From positions 124,001 to 188,000 of the forward strand of contig NW_024882190.1 of the NCBI RefSeq assembly GCF_019059575.1: 64,000 nucleotides of DNA, in the 5' to 3' direction. The number at the start of each line of letters is the position of its first letter. Position 1 is the first letter of the stretch. Shown here piece by piece: positions 12,022 through 25,479 of this stretch. The notes beneath the pieces were generated by a model, which was not told the DNA's origin, did not search any database, and saw only the letters and a program-made list of their open reading frames with translations. The position numbers and the translations under genes are program-made. The DNA is from Amphibalanus amphitrite. Its lineage: Eukaryota > Arthropoda > Thecostraca > Balanomorpha > Balanidae.

Positions 12022-15000
12022 TGTAGCGGGATTTCGCGGCGTTGCGGGGCTAACCGGGCGGTCGCTTCTCAGCAGGTGGGCTGGCTCGAGTGGGGGTGTT
12101 AAAATCGGCCTAGTGGGTGCGCTTCTACTCGTAAAAGCCCTTCTCGGTTCAGCCCCTCGCGAACTCGTCCCGACTCTGTCTTTGCATTCTCCGGGGCGAT
12201 CAATCATCGGAAACACATAGGCCAGGGTTAGGGAATGGGAGATAATGATAAATGATAATCAATTACCCTCGATCATATTGGTATAGAAAATCAACTCTAT
12301 TTAACAAAAAGTCCCACTCTCAAACAACAGCGCCTTTCCTAGCTGAGGGCTATCTCCCACCGGATATACACAACAATCATACTTCCACTCGTGCATCCCT
12401 TCTCACTTCTGTCATACGTCCAGTTATACCTCATAATTATCAGAGTTAGCCGTCTCCGATCCCTCCCTCTTTGCCTAACTTCCCCCGGTGGTGCTAAGGC
12501 GTGCGCAAGTCATTATTGAGTCATTGGCCTTAAATTTCATTAACCGTTATCCCTTCATAACCACAATGCTCCGTACATCAGACAAACGCTTCATAATGCT
12601 CACGCTACACGAATAGAATATACGAACCACCACAGATTTCGGCACTCCGCCCTTGAATTACGCGACTTATAGCGGGTCCAAGACCATGCCGAACTACCTA
12701 CACACAAATAATAAACACACACGCACGCAGGTTGTTGAGCGAACAATGGACTTACAGCATGGGCCGGTAAACCTTTGCAACAACGTACGCAGCCCTTGTC
12801 TTACTGCCACTCACGCGTGGACCTACCTTCTGCTGCCAGTGGTCAGTCAGCATCTCTAACACACTCCAGCCCACGGTTCCGGAGCTAGAGCTCGCAGGGC
12901 ACTCAGTAGCCCGGGCTTTCCGCGGCGGACGTATCTAAAATTTGAAAGCCGGGTTGGGTAACTAAAGTCCGTCCGTGATACTAATGACCGCATCTCGCAC
13001 CAGCCATAGTTCAGGGTTTCCGGGCCAACCCGGCGACCTAAAAAAAGGTTAGCTCTCGTCGGCTTAACTACAAAGACGACACGCGTCTTCCACGCACGCA
13101 GGTCCACTCGGGGATATCCTGCACTCAACACACATCGTCGACTACCAGCACATAGGCGTCCAAAGCCCTATCTATCCGTGGCTGGTAGTTAAGCTGTCGT
13201 CACAGACCTATTCGAAAGGACCAGAGCATGGCCGGAGCTACTCGACTGACTGCGGGTGGCCAGCACCGTCTGACTGCGATCACCCGACTCGAATGCTCGG
13301 TATCTAATGTTCACCCCCGTCTTGCGGCATTATACGTTCCTTCGCGGGGCATTACTCTTCCGGCGGCATACGATTCCCTCGCTAAGACGCCCGGGGTCCT
13401 AACCACCTCCGAAACTATCTATGTCGCTCTTCAAATGACGTCCCGCGCCGACCACTTGAGGGACCGATAGCGGGCCTACCTATCTTTTTGAAACCGGGCT
13501 GGGTAACTAAGGTCCATCCGTGATACTGATGACCGCATCTCGCTCCAGTCATAGTTCAGGGCTTCCGGGCCAGCCCGGCAGCCTAAAATCTGCCCAGCCT
13601 CCGAGGCTGTTAATCCGAGACGGAACACCGTCATCTCGCGGCGGCCCACCCGCCGATACACATCCCAGGCGACGGCCCACGTGACCTTAATTATCACCCA
13701 GGCCTACCCTGGGCCGGAACAATCGGGCCACTGGTCCCGTGTCCCGCTAGCCAGAGGTTAGACAGACTACAGCCCGTCGTCCCCTCCGAGCCAGGACACG
13801 AGGCTGACCGGGTAACATTTCTTGAAACCCTCCTCGGCGGTCTGTGCCCGACTCGCCTTCATCCTCACGTTTAATTTCGCGACTTATTGCACGCATCCAG
13901 GGCTTACTCAATCGAGGCCTTATATCTAGTGGGGTCTGTCCGAGTTTAGCGCCATTCGGGAAACCCGATTTTTCTATTTGTACAGTCCGCGTCTCTACTC
14001 GCGTCTCATCTCCCTCCTAACCCATGGCCGCGTCGGTGGATTCTCCACGCACAGGGGCGTGACGTGCATCATCTATCTCCCCGGTTCCATCCCTTTGCAG
14101 TGTCCATGTAGAATAAAATTACATATATTTCGTGTGCAACAAGGTCTAGTGTGTTGCTTGTGTGCGGACCGTTGGTAAATTGATTAGTGGAGTGCCAGGA
14201 AATCCGCTGGCGAGGGCATTTGGGAGTCAACCGGAGGAGCTCCAGTATCGGTTGGGCTAGGGAGGTCCTGTATGTGTTGTGTATAATCGCTATCGTTTGG
14301 ACCGTGGGATAATTCGGGGAGGATGGAGTGCCAGGAAATCCACTGGCAAGGGCACTTAGGAGTCAACCGGAGAAGCTCCAGTATCGGTTAGGTCAGGGAG
14401 GTCCTGTGTGTATTGTGTGTAATCGCTATTATTTGGACCGTGGGATAATTTGGGGAGGATGGAGTGCCAGGAAATCCACTGGCAAGGGCACTTAGGAGTC
14501 AACCGGAGAAGCTCCAGTATCGGCTAGGCTAGGGAGGTCCGGTGTGTGTTGTGTGTAATCGCTATTGTTGGACCGTGGGATAATTTGGGGAGGATGGAGT
14601 GCCAGGAAATCCACTGGCAAGGGCACTTAGGAGTCAACCGGAGAAGCTCCAGTATCGGTTAGGCTAGGGAGGTCCTGTGTATGTTGTGTGTAATCGCTAT
14701 TGTTTGGACCGTGGGATAATTTGGGGAGGATGGAGTGCCAGGAAATCCACTGGCAAGGGCACTTAGGAGTCAACCGGAGAAGCTCCAGTATCGGTTAGGC
14801 TAGGGAGGTCGTGTGTGTGTTGTGTGTAATCGCTATTGTTTGGACCGTGGGATAATTTGGGGAGGATGGAGTGCCAGGAAATCCACTGGCAAGGGCACTT
14901 AGGAGTCAACCGGAGAAGCTCCAGTATCGGTTAGGTCAGGGAGGTCCTGTGTGTATTGTGTGTAATCGCTATTGTTTGGACTGTGGGATAATTTGGGGAG

Positions 15001-16823
15001 GATGGAGTGCCAGGAAATCCACTGGCAAGGGCACTTAGGAGTCAACCGGAGAAGCTCCAGTATCGGTTAGGCTAGGGAGGTCCTGTGTATGTTGTGTGTA
15101 ATCGCTATTGTTTGGACCGTGGGATAATTTGGGGAGGATGGAGTGCCAGGAAATCCACTGGCAAGGGCACTTAGGAGTCAACCGGAGAAGCTCCAGTATC
15201 GGCTAGGCTAGGGAGGTCCTGTGTGTGTTCTGTGCTCCCCGTATAATCCCTGTGTGCACTGTGTAAAATCAAACAGATAAAGAAAACTGATCGTTGTAAA
15301 TTGCTCTGGCCAGACACCTTGGAAATGACCTCTTTCCCGACTGTGGGTTGGCATATGGCCTTTTATGCTCCATCCTCCGATCCCTGCCCTTCAGCACTAT
15401 ACTCACACTCGTATTTCAATATTTACAAGTCCCATTTATTTACATACTCCGACGCAACACCTTAAATTCCCTTACACGTCAAATTTAAAAGAAACATTCT
15501 GGGCCCAGGCCGCCCATCAACTGAGCCCCACAAGCCGCGCGGTGCGGTACACAGTCGCCCGTCCCTTTCCAGACTCCCCACGGTGTATAATCCCCTCCGT
15601 CCGCCTTAATCACCACGGGGCGCCGGACGAGGGTCCACGTCGGCACGCGTCTCGCGCCACGCGCACAGTTACATAGTTTACCGAAATCGAATTGTGAACT
15701 TAAGCTACCTAGACTGAAAGTCCCAAGAATAAATTTAACTACCTAAACTGAATGGCCTAAAACATTGCAGACGACACCTAAAAAGGGGAATATAATGTGG
15801 CTCACATAGCAGTAACGAGGGGGGGGGGGTTACTTCAAGGATTTTAGGGACTAGGTGCGCACCCGTGTTCACCGCGTGACCTTACTTGAGATGGAGTCGC
15901 TGACATGATGGTCGTGTCCGTCCAGCACCCGGCCCGGCGGCCAGAGCCGCCGCCGGCGCCGTGATGCCAGCCGCTGGTGTCTCGTGGGCTGTCCGCGATG
16001 TCAGACGAGAGACGTGGGCCGAGAGTGCCACCGGCGCGGGATGCGTCGTCCGAGAGAGCGAGGACCAGAGCGCGTTCCAGTTCCGTTTCATCAACTTATA
16101 CTTTTGATGACGTCATACTTCAGAGGGCCGGGCAGCATCTCCTTGTCCAATCTTCGTCCTCCATTCTCAGAAAGTGCGTTTGGCTCCGCCTTCAAACGTT
16201 CGTGATTTGCTGAAGTTCGGCACCCCCGGCCATGCAGTCGCACCCTTTCACGTGGCGATCGGGTGGAATTCGCCGCCGGCGCTCACGGCGCCTGAGGTGC
16301 CAGGTGGCGGGCCTGGCCCTCCGCTCCCCCTTGTTTTGAAGTCAGCTCCGGCCAGATGTCCTATATTTTGTCGTTGGCGACCGAGTTCCATTTCATCCTG
16401 TTTTCGTACAAACCGGGTCGGTCCCCGCTCCCCTTTCTTGTTTTGGTTCAAATCAGGGCCGGTCTGCACTCCCCTCTCCTTGTTCTCTGGCGGGGTGCCG
16501 AGCGTGGGACAGAGTCTTGTTTTCCAAAGGCTAAACTGATTAATGGCTCGAGGCTGGCAGAATGGCGCGTTTCGGTATGCTATTTGTTGGCTTCAGATCC
16601 GGGTTCTCATGAAGTGGGGTGGTCATCTATAGAGGACCCCTGTTTGTCAGAGCCTACTGCGCCGTCTGTGTGGACGGCAGCTGGGACGGAGAGAGGGTAT
16701 CACAGCCGATTTAGCCGGCTGACCGTGTCTGTGCGGCGCTCGCAGATGGCCGTGTTTCAGCTTGTGGCACAGCTTGCAGTTCAGCATGAAAGATGAAAAA
16801 AAATGTAACGCATCTGCGTTACA
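12022..16823 (-). repeat. 5' LTR (right copy), 4802 bp
   Basis: Right member of the LTR pair, identical to the left copy apart from about four substitutions and single-base indels (13064 region, 14096 region, a G run near 15830, an A run near 16800). In minus orientation it is the 5' LTR and should hold the promoter. It contains the same 136 bp array with the same unit-specific variants. Confidence 0.85.
14192..15229. repeat. 136 bp tandem array inside right LTR (8 units)
   Basis: Same array as at 7068-8105 with the same unit order and the same unit-specific variants, including the missing T in unit three. This is expected if both LTRs were copied from one template at insertion. Confidence 0.9.
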
Positions 16824-17700
16824 TCACCAAAGATAAAATTTTCACGATTGTTGTACTCGATTTTGACAACTTCTCACAAATCGGCGCATAAGTCAGGAAC
16901 CAATAGAGCTACAGCGCTGCGGAAGAACGCATTCTATAGCTCTTTCAAAAGCCTTTCTGAATAATGTCTCGGATTCAACCTAAGGTCAACGGTTTTGCCT
17001 CCAGGGTGCAAAAACTATCAAAATAGGACGTTTTTCGGAAAAGGTTTTCGTGTCGTAACTTTTAACTCCAAGCTTGCATGACGCTGATTTTACCGGCATC
17101 GCGTTTTTCTCGTCGAGACGCGTCGAATGAACTATAACTTGACCTGAAAAGGTCAGAAAATTTGACCTCAGGTCAAATAACTGAAAAGGTCATGTTGCAT
17201 GTCATTCGACTCCTTTTGCTGAACTGAACACATTTATGGTGTTTTCAGCGTGCTAGCATGTTTCTATCTAAAGTTATTGTCAAAAAGCTGTTAGTAACGT
17301 TTCATGATCTGAGAGTACCTCACGGGCATAAAAGTGGTGACAGGTACAATTTTCCGGTTCAGTGTGTCATGCTTACCTATGCCACGATGTTTGAGGTTGT
17401 TTTCGGCCAAACAAAGAGCATTTCAATTTTCCCCCATTGACTTATAATGGAGAGGTCGCAAAATTTAGCTGACCTTAGGTCACCCACCAATATGAAACTT
17501 CCGAGATATATAAATTGCTCATACTGATTTCCTCATGCAAAAGTTTCAAACTTCTGTTTGAAAGTTTGAAACGAGTTTCAAACTTCTGGGATGTATGTAC
17601 ACTGCAGGAATGACAGAACCACAAAGTTTTTTAGAGGTATGGTTACTTAACTTGGCCTGGTGACCTGACCTTACGTGACCTGGGGTCAAAATTTTCACAC
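16824..17700 (-). repeat. Dispersed repeat family A, truncated copy
   Basis: The sequence is the reverse complement, diverged, of the repeat at 28920-30060 and 56230-58560 (shared: AACCAATAGAGCTACAGCGC, the GCCTCCAGGG block, the TCGTCGAGACGCGTC block). Its left end is cut by the LTR element. No gene. Confidence 0.65.
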
Positions 17701-18613
17701 ACGATGCGAAATTGATGCATGATAATATATACAAAGTTTCGTTACACGCGCAAAAAAACTGGCAGGTGTGGCCAAAACGCCCCCCTCCCCGCCCCGGCCA
17801 CTAGGGCGAAGGTTAATAAAACGTGCATTTCATTAGAAAATGGTAAATTTTACTTCCGTTTACAAAGTTGTATTTCATGTAGTATTTGGGCTGTAAACGA
17901 ATTCAGACATTATAGCGCCATTCCTGGGGGCGATCAGCGGTCCCAAGAGCAATATTATCTATATAGTTCCGTACAGCCATGACTACTTTATAGACAACAA
18001 TTTTCATAATGGCAATGTGGGGTTATTTGGCCGGGACTAGCGGGCCAACTTGGCCGGTGCGCTCAAGGTCACTTTGCTGGGACGGCCGAGTTGTCATGGT
18101 CAATTATACCATAAATGACATAATTCATCACCAACTTTAACTACCTTGATCTTTTATGCCTTATTTCCTATTGGACAACTGTAAGGGCATGTGACGTCAT
18201 TAAATGTTATTAAACGTTTTGTTTTGCTAATAAATCTGTACAGAAAAGACAGAGCCGCGCAAATGGCATTATTGTGTTCAGCTCGTCAAGGCGCATCGAA
18301 CGATATGCATGATGACCTTGAAAACACGTGGCCTTGAGGTCAAGCGACCTGAAGTAACGTGATCTGAGGTCAACCTTTCACCGTGACCTATCGAGGTCAA
18401 CACAAATATGTTTCGATGCGGACTGACGAGAGAATTGCGATGGTACTTTTACTTTTTGGCCTAGCTTGATTACTTCAAAAGCCATTCGTAAAAAAAAAAC
18501 TGTCATCGCATCTAGAGCCGCTATTTGGACTAGGTATTTGTGACCGATTTTTTTGGAAACTATGACAGCTGAGTCAGCTTCCATAGTGCGTCAACTGCGT
18601 CATAGGACACACG

Positions 18614-18806
18614 TCATTAGACGCGTTTACCTACATGGGTTTGTTGCAAGCCTATATCTCCGTCCGTGATGTTGCAAAAGATGCCAATGGTGCTTAACAA
18701 TTTACAAAATGATCCTCTCTAAATATTTGAAGACCACTGCATCGAAATTATCGCCAAATTAACGAGCTAGAGCCTCGTCAAATATGCTATGTAAACCGGG
18801 TTATTG
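18614..18806 (+). repeat. Dispersed repeat family B, copy 1
   Basis: From CATTAGACG to GTAAACCGGGTTATTG this matches 59052-59240 nearly base for base (shared: TATCTCCGTCCGTGATGTTG). The class is unknown. Confidence 0.75.
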
Positions 18807-21800
18807 ATTAATCTGAAGCTGACTCGCCTATAACAAGAAATCCCGACCTCAAACTAACACCGGCCAAATTGCTCCACACCCCGGCCAAATAACCGTGCTG
18901 GTGGGGCAATTTAGCCGCTTTTTAGGCCTTTGTAATACGCCACAATTTCAATAACCGAAGGTTTGTTGTCAATAGTTAAAACACTATTCTTTAGAATTGT
19001 GTTTTTCTATTGAAAAACAAATCTGAGTTCCCTGACAATTTGGCAATATAAAAAGTTCCTACTCTATCAATTTTAAGTCCAGTAAAATAAAATGAATGGC
19101 GACACCTGCCAACGTTGAGGAAGTGCAGAAATATATCGTCAATTTAAAGTAACATCGTTTTCTAAAAAAAAACGTCCAAATTACCCAATTCCTCCCTACA
19201 ATAGTACCTACCTACACCTTTAACCCTCGCCTGCCGAGGGGGGGGGGGGCGGGTGCCGCCCCCCATAGGTCTTTTTTTCGCGATAGCTCCGAACACGCTG
19301 GCGATAGAGCTGAAACTTGACATACCTGACCTTTGATTCGGATCTTTAGACACCAACCGCATTTTCAGTTCAGGTCAGGTCACTGACCTATGACGTCATA
19401 AGTGAACCTCTGCACGGTCGTCAGATGTCGCAACTTCGAAAACGCCCTCACTGTCAGAGGAGCTTTCACAGAGAAATGAAACTTGCAGTATCTAATACCC
19501 ATTACGAGTCTCATAACTTGTATATCTCGGATTTTTCCTAAAGGTCATATGAGGTAAGGTCATTTTCGTGAACTCACCATTAAAAGTCAATGGGGAAAAA
19601 TGAAAACTGCTATTCTGGCGCCGGGAACGATCTCCAACTATCTCAAGCACACAGAATCGTGCTTTGATGCACTCCTTGCAAGGTTACATGCGTCACTTTT
19701 GCAATGTTGATCTTGCGTGACGTCATTTATGACGTCATTAGGGTCATATTAGTTTGTCGTCAATAACTCCCGATCAATTTGAGCTAACGAGTCGGGAAAG
19801 CAACCAATGGACTCAGGAAGACCTGCCGAATCGAATGATATGCGATATCCCGCGAGTTGCTGGGGGGGGGGGCGTTAAACGCCCCCACTTTTTTCGCCGG
19901 GCCATAGCATAAAAACGGCGCGCCGCAGGCGCGCCAAATTTTGGGTACCTGTAGGGAATTGATTGAAGTTTATTGTGACAAAGTTTCAAAAAAATCGGTC
20001 GGAAAATTTTTGAGATATCGAGGTTTTAGTGACGTCATGATTTCTGAGTTCTCGACCAAAAACGGCATATGTTCAAAAAATAATATAAAATCACAGAATA
20101 GACATACAGACATGCCGTAAACGCCATTAGACTGCCAATACCATGAACAATCAAATGGTTATCTTCGATTGTTGATTATCGTTCCACATTTTCCAAAATC
20201 TTGAACTGAATCTTGGCAATTTCTCGTGACTTCTTCACGACCATGATACATGCATTTCTTAAATTGAACTTTTTTAGCCAAACACGTACACATATGGTAA
20301 AATGAATGTCACCATCGTGTTCTACGCCCAAAATTACCTATAAAACATGTGTCACAGGCTGCGAATATCAGTTTTGATTTTCGGGGATATGTGCCTGCCC
20401 GGTTGACCTGACCTTGACCCTGACCTATGCTTGACTGACCCCTATATGGAGCTGACTTTCTTGTAGGCCTTATATGATGGATTGTGCACCGTTTTGACAG
20501 AGTTTATGACGAGAGGCGCCCATTGCGCAGGCCTGAAGTCCATGCTACTGAAAGCCCGATTTCAGGTGTTTGACCTGACCTTGACCTGACCTGTGACCTC
20601 AAAATTCGACTTCAAAGTACTCATCTGAAGCGTCTCGTCGCGTTCTTTCGTTTGCCGCCTCGTGCGTTTCGCTGCGCCTATTGGTTCTCGAGTTATCGGC
20701 TGGGATCGTTTAACGCCCCCCCCCCCCAGCAAACGGTGGGTGGCGAAATACCCCAGCAACTGCCGGGTTAAGACCTACTTCGACCAATGTCGTGACCTGG
20801 GGGCGCTGGCCTGACCGTGACCTGAGGTCAACACCTTTAGTTGACCTCACCCAAACAAAAAGTATACCATTTGACGCGCCTGAGCGAGGCAAACACGATG
20901 CTGCCAAAATCGCGGCTCTGCGGCCGTGTTTTGCGAAGTTATTCACCAAAAATGGAACCGTACCATGGGGCACTTGACCTGACCTGAGAGGTCACCGGTT
21001 GACTAGGACCTTAAAATCGGGTATCAATCTCCGCGTCTCGTAACGGCGCACTCGCTCGCTTTTCCGGCGACGCGCTAGCTCCTTCAGGGACGAAACGGCG
21101 AGGGGGGTCGTACCCGCCCTCGTTTTAGCCCCCGGCCCCCACAATAAACTTCTGTCACTTCCCTACATGTACCTACCCACGCAAAATTTGGCACAAAAAA
21201 ACATCGTTCCTACGCTAAAATTCTGCACCAGTAATATTCCCAGTGTTCGTGCCTACAAACGGGCCAATTGTCTATATGGACTCTCAGCTGCTCCCGGGTC
21301 ATACACAGCGCCTCGCCGACTGAGCGTAGCCAGGCGACAAGCCAGCCCGTCACCGCAAGAACGGCGCTGCCTCCCCCTCCCCTCCTCCCGACCCCGTCCC
21401 CCGACCCGCGCGACATTCCACAGGTCACAATAGTGACTCCCCTCTCTCAGCTGACCCGTCCTCAGGTGCGGTGTACACTGGACAAATACCTCTGTCGGGC
21501 TGACGGGGTCCATGTTTGAACAAGGGATTAAGGGAAGCCTTCAAACATCTCAGACGGAGTTTTCGCCGAAACTACCAGCTAGCGCCATCCACCGGTGAAC
21601 GGCGGTACTAAACTTCATTCGCTAGTTCCCGAAACGACACACCATGACCTGTGCCCTGCTGTGTGCCCTGACCTGTACCCTTCCCTCTAAAATGTCCTGT
21701 GCCATGCCCTGTAATCTGCCGTGCCCTACTTTTTGCCCTCCACAGTGCCCTACTCTGTTCCTTGCCCTGTGCCCTTAGTCGTAGCGCGTGCCCTCTGCTC

Positions 21801-22007
21801 AACTTTGGGACGCAGTAAAAATTTGTTAAAATATGCCCTGTCTAATGTCTACATATAACTGAGAGCACTACTGGAACTGCAGGAGTGTTGACCTGTTATG
21901 ATTTTTTTTATATGTGTCTTTATTTTGACGGTGTTCGCATATAACTATTTTGTTTGTTTACATGTTTCCTTTGGGGAAGGTGCTATTGAAGACACAAAGG
22001 CTGAAGA

Positions 22008-22200
22008 CTTCCATTTCGCGTCTAGCTAGACACGTCTAAGTCTTAGACGCATCCAGCTGGACGGCCGCTGCGTCTATCTGGCGACAGCTAAATTTAGACG
22101 CGTCTAGCTTGGAAGTCTCCGTCCAACAGTTAGACGCCAAGTTAGACGCCAACCTGGACGTCTGCTCAGTTAGACGCCAGTTGGACGCCAGTGGAAGTCT
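22008..22200. repeat. TAGACGCC-type degenerate simple repeat with inverted ends
   Basis: Variants of TAGACGCC/TAGACGCG recur about a dozen times, bounded by GAAGACTTCCA on the left and TGGAAGTCTCC on the right, which are near inverted copies. It may be a small foldback element. Confidence 0.45.
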
Positions 22201-23561
22201 CCACCCAAAACGAATCAGCAGAGGGTAATGATTGTTTCATTATGTTTGCCCGCTGATTAGTTTTATCTGAGCCCTCCCCAGCCGAGGGAGGTTTGTGCAA
22301 CTCCATGGCGGTTTTCTCGCGCTTATCCAAAGCGCGTTAGAGAAAGAGAGACAAAAGTTGGCATGCCTGGCCTTTGATTGAAGCTAAATCTTGAGGCACC
22401 AGTCATATGACCTATAACGCCATAACAGAACCCTGGCACGGTCCAAAAATAAATGCCGCAATTTAGCGACATCCTCACTCCTTAGTGAGAGAAAATATTT
22501 CGCTGGGAAATGAACATCACAGAAAGCAGTGAGCTTCCGAGCCCTTATAACGTGTAAATACCTATCTCTCGGATTTTTCATACGTTTTAGTTTTGCCTGA
22601 GGTCAGTTCGGCACATGACTTCATTACTAGGCATAGGTAAATTAAAGTGAAAAAACACGGAAAATGTTATTTTTGCGCCGGAATAACCTAAGGCAATCTT
22701 AAGCGCTCCTAAAATCACAAGTTCCTCACTCCTTGCAAGGTGCGACGCTTAAGTTTTGAATGGCGGTCCCTCACTATACGGTCGCTTTGAGGTCATCGTT
22801 TTTTTTTTGTTTATACCTAACCTTCGATCAAATAAAACTAGCGAGTCGGGCAAGCCACCAAAAACGGACTATGCCTTGGGACACTTGACCTGTCACCATT
22901 TAAAAGTCACCATCTGATATAAGACCTTAACCCTTTTCCGGGGGGAGGGGGCTTTGAAAGGTTCGATTCTGGGCCTTTTCGCCCTCTTCAGATCTAAAAA
23001 AAAACACACACACATTCGAGCGATAAACGGCAAACGGTGTTTGATGGGCCGTTCAAAGATCTATAACTTTTACATACGCCTTTTCATTATCGGAACAAGT
23101 CAATATTGAGGTCACCAGAGGTCATCAACGATAAAATGTTTTGGAAATGGTTACTTATATAGGCAACTTTTGAACTAAGAAACACAGAGACATAAAATTA
23201 GTACATTTTTGCTGCTCTCGTCGAGGCGATGCAAAATAAGTATGCGAAGACCTTCACAGGTCAATTTGAAATTTGACCCGAGGTCAACGTCAGGTAATTC
23301 ACCAATGAGGTTGTAGGGTATGGCCATGCTGCATATCAAACGACGTACCTTGACCAGGCGAGCAGTTTCGTACCACTTACAAGTCTTTAGCGCCATCATG
23401 TCGTGATTTATTGACGAAAAACTATCTATGACGTCACATGACCTCAGATGACCTTTCCCGGTTCTCCTGTCAACAAGTGGCATCAGGATCATCACTGATG
23501 ATAATCTTCCACAATACTGAAAGAGCTGGGTGGTTTTGACTCGTTTACACGAAGCAGGAAA

Positions 23562-23720
23562 CAGTGGCGGATCCAGGGGGGGGGGGCAAAATGGGCATTT
23601 GCCCTCCCAAACGGCATAATTTTAACATTACGCCTATGGACGAGGCATGGAAAGAATCGATAAATTGTTATGATTTGCCCCCCCCCCCCAAAAAAAAACG
23701 CTGAGCTGGATCCGCCTCTG
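23562..23720. mobile_element. Short hAT-type MITE
   Basis: Terminal inverted repeats CAGTGGCGGATCCAG (left) and CAGAGGCGGATCCAG (right, reverse complement) enclose 159 bp with internal G and C runs. The flanking 8-mers GCAGGAAA and GTAGGAGG match at 5 of 8 positions, which could be a decayed 8 bp target duplication. CAGTGGCGGATCCAG-type ends are typical of hAT elements in animals. Confidence 0.6.
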
Positions 23721-24339
23721 GTAGGAGGCATTTCAATATTTTCCCACAGGCTTGCAATGTAAAGGTCACGAGTCTGGCCTGACCTCAGCCCAAAGATATG
23801 AAACTTCTGAGATATAAAATTGGACATACCTACTGGTATATAATTAACTAAAACCTGAAGAGAAACAATTGATCAGTCAGTCTCCAGCTCTGGCGTGATT
23901 GCAAACTCTTCTGAGGCGGGGTCAACAAGCCGCCTATGGTGACCTGACCTGACCTGACCCGGCAACTTTTTTGTCAAAATGTACACAATGAATGTTTAGG
24001 AAGTCAGCGAGTATGAACTTGCGGCGTTCAGCAATGGCACAAGAAAAACCTAAGGGGGGTCGAATCGCCCCCCCGCCCGGAATAGGGTTAAAATTGGGCA
24101 CCAGTCGCTGTATATCGTATCGGCGCACACCATCGTTTTTTTCGCGAAGCTCTAGAAGTCTAGACCAATTAGGGGGGGGGGGGGCGGCGAGGAGGTCCCC
24201 CATCTAACGAGGAGGTAGAAAAGCGATAGATCCGGCGAGGGTTGTTCCACGTGTTACCTTTTGGGTGCAGTAAATACTAGCCTCCGTGGCCCATGAAAAA
24301 AGTTAAAAAGGGTTGGTTGACAACTTTGAATAATTAGGA

Positions 24340-24928
24340 GACATGTTTTTGTCGCTATTGTCGGATGCGATTCCTGCTACGATTGTGAGCCAGCATTTTT
24401 CGATGGTGCTGCGCGACATCCCAATGTTTCTCCAATCTCTGCGTGCTTCCGGCAGCGGAGGCGCGGAGCGGCGCCTCCCGCCCGCCTCGACGGCGCCCGC
24501 TCGCGGATTGACCCGAGGCGACCGCCGACGGCCCCTCTGAGGCGGGGGATCGGCGGGGAGGGGGTCGACTGCCTGCGTACCTGGCCGCTGCCAGCCGGCC
24601 GCTCATTGGTCGGCGCCCTCTGACGTCAGAGGCAAGAGTTGATCGATGCTGGCTGGCGGCCGAGCGGCTAGTCGGGCCCGAGTCCCTAGCGCCGTTTGGT
24701 CGCCGCTGGTTGCCGGCGCGACGCGTGCGCCTATTTTTGAACGTCTATTTTCAGATTGTTGTATTTGACTCGATATTTTCGTTGAGTGGCCGCGTGAGAA
24801 CGTGGAATTGCGTGAGAGCCACGACATTGGGGCGCCACCGACCAGCGCCGGCTCCGGAAGACAGCAGCAGCGGCGCCGGACTTGTAGGCGCCACCACTCC
24901 GCAATCGACTGTCTTCACCGGGAGCCCA
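24340..24928 (+). promoter_or_regulatory. Putative GC-rich promoter and 5' non-coding exon of MEF2
   Basis: The AT-rich repeat ends and a CpG-dense region begins, continuing to about 25450. A consensus donor GTAAGT follows position 24928 (CCCA|GTAAGT) on the same strand as MEF2. MEF2 coding starts in an exon with an acceptor at 28408-28409, so at least one upstream 5' UTR exon is expected. Assigning it here rests on composition, strand and the donor only; the transcription start is not determined. Confidence 0.4.
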
Positions 24929-25479
24929 GTAAGTGTGATATGTCTTTAGTCCGTGTCCGTCCGCCCCTACGGCAGCAGCTGCACGCCGCTCTCGGCAACA
25001 GTGGCGGGACCACCGAACTGGGTACCAAGGTGAGACTCACTCCCCGAGCGCGGCCCGGGCCCGCGGGTGTGTGCGGAAAGTGCGGACGGCGGCGGCCGCG
25101 CCGGCCCGGCACCTGGAGCCCACATGCGCTGCCGCCCGTCCGACCGGCCCGGGCCGCGATCGGGACAAACAAGTGCCGCCCCACGCCGCCCGCGCCGCGG
25201 CCATGGCAGACGCGAATCCCGGTCGGCGACCCCTGCCAACCCCAGCCGGACCCCGGCGGGCCAGCATGGATGTGCCGCTCCTTGGCGGGGGACCGACCGA
25301 CCGACTGGAGACGCCTTGCATCGGCCTGTCATTTGAGCCAGCGGAAGGGGTGGTTTCGACAACTGGGACCCGGCTGGCTGGTTGGGGTCCTCGGCAGATC
25401 AGCCAAGACTGTCAGTGGTGGTGGAGACGGTACTTCGGTCACTTTCGGCGCTCTCACAGCCTGCTGTGGAGAGCCAGTA

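Larger units (their letters stand above)
4900..16823 (-). mobile_element. LARD-like non-autonomous LTR retrotransposon, full length, minus strand
   Basis: Two direct repeats of 4798 and 4802 bp enclose 2324 bp of unique sequence. Each repeat begins TGTAGCGGG and ends GCGTTACA on the plus strand, giving the TG...CA termini of LTRs. Next to the right-hand repeat is a primer-binding site, and next to the left-hand repeat a polypurine tract, both oriented for transcription from right to left. By eye the LTRs differ at only four substitutions (e.g. 7144, 8717, 8798, 8952 and their partners) and four 1-bp indels, so insertion was recent. No protease, reverse transcriptase, RNase H or integrase frame exists in the interior. 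Very long LTRs plus a short non-coding interior match LARDs, known mainly from plants. Mobilisation must depend on another element's proteins (inference). No clear target-site duplication is present: left flank GGGTG, right flank TCACC. Confidence 0.85.
17700..24330. repeat. Decayed dispersed repeats, no gene recognised
   Basis: The stretch is filled with AGGTCA/TGACCT half-sites, TGACGTCA motifs and G or C homopolymers (near 19240, 19862, 20719, 23578, 23676, 24172), the signature of one or more old repeat families. A 193 bp block at 18614-18806 recurs at 59052-59240. Open frames are short and unconserved. CCCTG-rich simple sequence lies at about 21640-21840. Confidence 0.6.

Noticed and set aside
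4900-16823. Plain segmental duplication of 4.8 kb
   Set aside because: TG...CA ends, a primer-binding site four bases from one copy and a polypurine tract abutting the other fit an LTR element much better.
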